A stretch of DNA of 64,000 nucleotides from positions 1 to 64,000 of the forward strand of contig NZ_JABMCF010000035.1 in assembly GCF_013359815.1 (NCBI RefSeq), in the 5' to 3' direction. Shown piece after piece: positions 61,204-64,000 of the stretch. This DNA comes from Curtobacterium flaccumfaciens (GTDB lineage Bacteria; Actinomycetota; Actinomycetes; Actinomycetales; Microbacteriaceae). The notes under the pieces are model-generated. The model did not search any database and had not been told where the DNA came from. It saw only the letters and a program-made list of their open reading frames with translations. Made by a program: the position numbers and the translations under genes. Numbering within the stretch: position 1 is the stretch's first letter; the number at the start of each line of letters is the position of its first letter.

Positions 61204-62814
61204 TCAGTGGCGGTCGGCAGCGCCGGCCGGACGGGAGGCGCGGCGCGAGCCACCACGGCGGTTGCCGCCCGACTCGTTGCCGGACCGACCCGCGGCGTAG
61301 CCGCCCTCGGACGACCAGACGGCCGACGAGCCGCCGCGCACGACGTCGCTGCTGCCCGAGCGACGGTTGCCGCCGCTGCGGCGACCACCGGTCGAACCGG
61401 CGGCCGCGGCACCGGAGCGCCCGGCACCATCGGCCCGTGCGCCACGAGCCGGACGGCCCTGACGGCCCCCGGCCGAACCGGCGGACTCGCCAGCCGAGCC
61501 GGAACGCGCGGGCTGCGCCGCGCCTCCTGACCGACCGCCGCGACCACGGCGACGACCGCCGCCGTCACCGGCGGACTCGGCCGAGCGCTGCTTGGGCTGA
61601 CGCTGCTGGGTGGGCTGCTCCTCGGCCACGTGGCGGATCGGAGCGACCTCGCCGACGAGCGCGGTGACGGCCGGGGAGGTCGCCGAGACGTGCTGCGGGG
61701 TGACCTTGATCGCGGCTGCACGCATCATCTGCGCGACGTCGCGACGCTCGGCGGGCATCGTCACCGTGACGACGTCACCGGACGAACCGGCACGCGCCGT
61801 GCGTCCAGAGCGGTGCAGGTAGGCCTTGTGCTCGGTGGGCGGGTCGACGTGCACGACGAGCTCGACGTTGTCGACGTGCACACCGCGGGCGGCGACGTCG
61901 GTGGCGACGAGCACGAGGGCCTCACCGGAGGAGAACTTCGCGAGGTTGCGCTCACGGGCGCCCTGCGACAGGTTGCCCTGCAGGTCGACGGCCGGGATCC
62001 CCTGGCTGCTGAGCTGCTTGGCGAGGCGCTTGGCGTGGTGCTTCGTGCGCATGAAGAGGATGCGGCGACCGTTGCCCGAGGCGAGGGCGCTCACGAGGTG
62101 CTTCTTCGCGTCGGCGTCGGCGACCTCGAACAGGTGGTGGGTCATCGCCTCGACGGGGCTGTTCGCCTCGTCGACGGAGTGCATCACCGGGTTGTGCAGG
62201 AACTTCTTGACGAGCTTGTCCACGCCGTTGTCGAGCGTGGCGGAGAACAGCAGTCGCTGCCCGTTCTCGGGCGTCGCCTGCATGATCTTGGTGACGCCGG
62301 GCAGGAAGCCCATGTCGGCCATGTGGTCGGCCTCGTCGAGGACGGTGACCTCGATGTCGCCCAGGTTCACGTGACCCTGCTGCATGAGGTCGGCGAGGCG
62401 ACCCGGGCAGGCGACCACGACGTCGACGCCGCCGCGCAGGGCGTCGACCTGACGACCCTGACCGACGCCACCGAAGATGGTCGTGGTGTTGAGGCCCATG
62501 GCCTTGGCGAGCGGGGCGAGGGCGACGTCGATCTGCGTCGCGAGCTCACGCGTCGGTGCGAGCACCAGGGCGCGGGGGCGGCCGGCGCGGCGCTTGCGGC
62601 CGCTGGCGGCGAGGCGGGCGACGAGCGGGATCGCGAAGGCGATGGTCTTGCCGGAGCCGGTGCGGCCGCGGCCGAGGACGTCCTTGCCCTGCAGGGAGTC
62701 CGGGAGGGTGTCCGCCTGGATGGGGAACGCCATGTCCTTGCCCTGGTCGGCGAGGACGGAGACCATCGGCGCGGGGACGCCGAGGTCGGAGAAACGGATG
62801 TCTTCGGTGGTCAT
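61204..62814 (-). CDS. DEAD-box RNA helicase
   Basis: 536 residues. Q motif FSDLGVPAPM and FPIQADTLPDSL, Walker A GRTGSGKT (about 50-57), PTRELATQI, VTVLDEADHMADMGF, SAT in LLFSATLDNG, and VATDVAARGVHVDNVE and HRSGRTARAG in the second domain. The C-terminal 130 residues are Arg/Gly/Ser-rich, typical of cold-shock type helicases. GAAAGG precedes ATG 62814. An in-frame ATG at 62952 could add 46 residues. A leader of over 200 bases is likely (see findings). Confidence 0.93.
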   Translation of the reverse strand: MTTEDIRFSDLGVPAPMVSVLADQGKDMAFPIQADTLPDSLQGKDVLGRGRTGSGKTIAFAIPLVARLAASGRKRRAGRPRALVLAPTRELATQIDVALAPLAKAMGLNTTTIFGGVGQGRQVDALRGGVDVVVACPGRLADLMQQGHVNLGDIEVTVLDEADHMADMGFLPGVTKIMQATPENGQRLLFSATLDNGVDKLVKKFLHNPVMHSVDEANSPVEAMTHHLFEVADADAKKHLVSALASGNGRRILFMRTKHHAKRLAKQLSSQGIPAVDLQGNLSQGARERNLAKFSSGEALVLVATDVAARGVHVDNVELVVHVDPPTEHKAYLHRSGRTARAGSSGDVVTVTMPAERRDVAQMMRAAAIKVTPQHVSATSPAVTALVGEVAPIRHVAEEQPTQQRQPKQRSAESAGDGGGRRRGRGGRSGGAAQPARSGSAGESAGSAGGRQGRPARGARADGAGRSGAAAAGSTGGRRSGGNRRSGSSDVVRGGSSAVWSSEGGYAAGRSGNESGGNRRGGSRRASRPAGAADRH

Positions 62815-63060
62815 GGTGACCTTTCGAGCCGGAGCAGTCCGGCTGTGGGCGCGCTCTGAGGCAGCGCGCGGGCGGGATGCGCGCCAACGGATGTGGCTGG
62901 CGCAGTCGCCGCAGCAGAGAAGCCTGGGCACCTTCGTGAGGTGCTCGATCATCGACCAGAGTCCGGAGACAGGTGGTCGGGAGTTCGGGGCGTCCGTACG
63001 ACGCACGAGGCGATCGGCGCCTCGAGTACGACCAGCATAGCGTGCACATCCCCGGAACAG
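62815..63060 (-). promoter_or_regulatory. Long leader and promoter region of the DEAD-box gene
   Basis: TATGCT (complement of about 63038-63043) is a plausible -10, leaving roughly 220 bases before the ATG at 62814. The leader is G+C rich and can fold. It also contains an in-frame ATG at 62952 that would read MIEHLTKVPRLLCCGDCASH. Long leaders are common in cold-inducible helicase genes. No riboswitch class recognised. Confidence 0.4.
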
Positions 63061-63102
63061 CGAGGGCGGGGTCGTTCGCCCTGCGCGTGCGAGGATTCCG
63101 GG

Positions 63103-63936
63103 GTGCGCATGCGATCCGTCCTGTTGACCACCGCGATGGCCCTGGTGGCCGTCCTCGGCACGGCCGGCTGCGCCGAGGCCGCCACGACCAGCGCGGCCGC
63201 GAGCTACCGCAACCTGCCGACCTCGGGTCGCGTGGACTACCAGCTCGGCGGCGGGTACACCCCGCCCTCCGGCGTGACGATCGTCGAGCGCGACAGCACC
63301 GACCGCCCCGCGAAGGGCAAGTACAACATCTGCTACGTCAACGGGTTCCAGACGCAGCCCGAGGCCGCCCGCACGTGGAAGAAGTCGTACCCGTCGGCGA
63401 TCCTCCGCGACCGCGCGGGCAAGCCGGTCTCGGACCCGGGGTGGCCGGACGAGATGCTCCTCGACACCCGGACCGCGGCCAAGCGTGCCCTGATCACGAA
63501 GGTGCTCGCGAAGACCGTCGCCCGCTGCGGTGACCGCGGGTTCGACGCGGTGGAGTTCGACAACCTCGACTCGTGGACCCGGAGCGGCAAGCGGCTCACC
63601 CGTGCCGGCAACCTGGCGCTCGCGAAGTCGCTCGTCGCCAAGGGGCACCGGCACGGCCTGGCCGTCGGACAGAAGAACACGCCGCAGCTCGGGGCGTCCG
63701 GCCGGAAGCAGACCGGGTTCGACTTCGTCGTCGCCGAGGAGTGCGTGCAGTACCGGGAGTGCGCCGCGTACACGAAGGCCTACGGCGGGCGGGTCATCGA
63801 TGTGGAGTACTCGGACACCCTCGAGCGCTCGTGGGGTTCGGTCTGCGGGCTGAAGAGCCGTCCGGCCATGACGATCCTGCGCGACCGCGATCTGGTGACC
63901 CCGAAGGACGACGCGTACGTGTACGAGCACTGCTGA
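63103..63936 (+). CDS. Secreted GH114-type endo-alpha-1,4-polygalactosaminidase-like protein
   Basis: 277 residues. The signal peptide (about 1-26) contains LVAVLGTAGC, so lipidation at Cys 23 or signal peptidase I cleavage nearby are both possible. The TIM-barrel GH114 domain follows: VDYQLGGGYTPPSGVTIVER, YNICYVNGFQTQP, and the conserved acidic FDAVEFDNLDSWTRSG, DFVVAEECVQYREC and VEYSD. It probably cleaves an amino-sugar polymer outside the cell. GTG 63103 lies six bases after GAGGAT; ATG 63109 is the alternative. Confidence 0.85.
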   Translation: MRMRSVLLTTAMALVAVLGTAGCAEAATTSAAASYRNLPTSGRVDYQLGGGYTPPSGVTIVERDSTDRPAKGKYNICYVNGFQTQPEAARTWKKSYPSAILRDRAGKPVSDPGWPDEMLLDTRTAAKRALITKVLAKTVARCGDRGFDAVEFDNLDSWTRSGKRLTRAGNLALAKSLVAKGHRHGLAVGQKNTPQLGASGRKQTGFDFVVAEECVQYRECAAYTKAYGGRVIDVEYSDTLERSWGSVCGLKSRPAMTILRDRDLVTPKDDAYVYEHC

Positions 63937-63958
63937 GCGCTCGCACCACCCGCGACCG

Positions 63959-64000
63959 CTACGCCGGCCAGGCCTCGCGCAACGCGGTCGCGGCCTGGTC
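63959..64000 (-). CDS. C-terminal end of a minus-strand gene
   Basis: Only the last 13 codons and stop are in the window, reading DQAATALREAWPA. Codon use is strongly G+C at third positions, as in neighbours. Too short to identify. Confidence 0.35.
   Translation of the reverse strand, partial: DQAATALREAWPA

Noticed and set aside
59332-61530. Long plus-strand open frame across esterase, NUDIX and csbD
   Set aside because: Crosses several genes, repeats and a terminator; no coherent domain.

Overview
The window is high-GC DNA (estimated by eye at about 70 percent) with dense, short-spaced genes and many GTG starts. Many genes carry a -10-like hexamer (TANNNT or close) only 6-7 bases before the start codon, a layout typical of leaderless transcription in Actinobacteria. 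Gene content (kdpFABC-kdpDE, hxlAB, GH92, GH65 with beta-phosphoglucomutase, lhr-nei, folE with a FolP2-like gene) suggests a Microbacteriaceae member. A Curtobacterium-like organism is my best guess, not proven. I saw no rRNA, tRNA, CRISPR array or insertion sequence.

Layout. 1-2534: tail of a carbohydrate ABC import operon (two permeases and an acyltransferase-like protein). 2569-10823: family A DNA polymerase, PAP2 phosphatase, Ser/Thr kinase, GH92 mannosidase, and two related small acidic proteins. 10824-13971: a gene remnant, a GNAT enzyme, an aldo/keto reductase, then a visibly AT-richer island with a small membrane protein overlapping a membrane-anchored TIR-domain gene. 14004-17052: SDR, RlmA-type methyltransferase, and a VOC/WYL-regulator divergent pair. 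17224-25067: a complete Kdp potassium system (27-codon upstream ORF, kdpF, A, B, C, then D, E). 25164-28667: HTH regulator, a LuxR-type regulator with an ATPase-like domain, hxlB-hxlA and a hydrolase. 28739-35822: permease, beta-PGM/GH65 operon, SDR, DUF1697-VOC, and a small protein behind a LexA box. 35923-36539: antitoxin-like gene and a deleted toxin. 36579-43508: purine permease, folE-folP-reductase operon, HAD enzyme, a repeat-rich intergenic region, PfpI and MOSC proteins. 43598-46245: Ada/AlkA-like repair protein, Ogt, and a Phd-RelE module. 46250-52861: TetR/membrane operon with a strong operator, hydrolase, HAD protein, permease, frameshifted lysE and its LysR regulator. 52852-64000: nei, lhr, PadR regulator, esterase, NUDIX protein, csbD, DEAD-box helicase, GH114 protein, and the edge of a minus-strand gene.

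Themes. Several systems pair a structural gene with visible control sites: the kdp leader repeats, a LexA box, a TetR palindrome, a PadR inverted repeat inside its own promoter, and a Phd operator. DNA repair is well represented (polymerase, Ada/AlkA, Ogt, Nei, Lhr, and the SOS-box gene). Three separate families of intergenic palindromic repeats recur through the window. The best candidate for an undescribed system is the TIR/membrane pair in the AT-rich island at 12890-13971.
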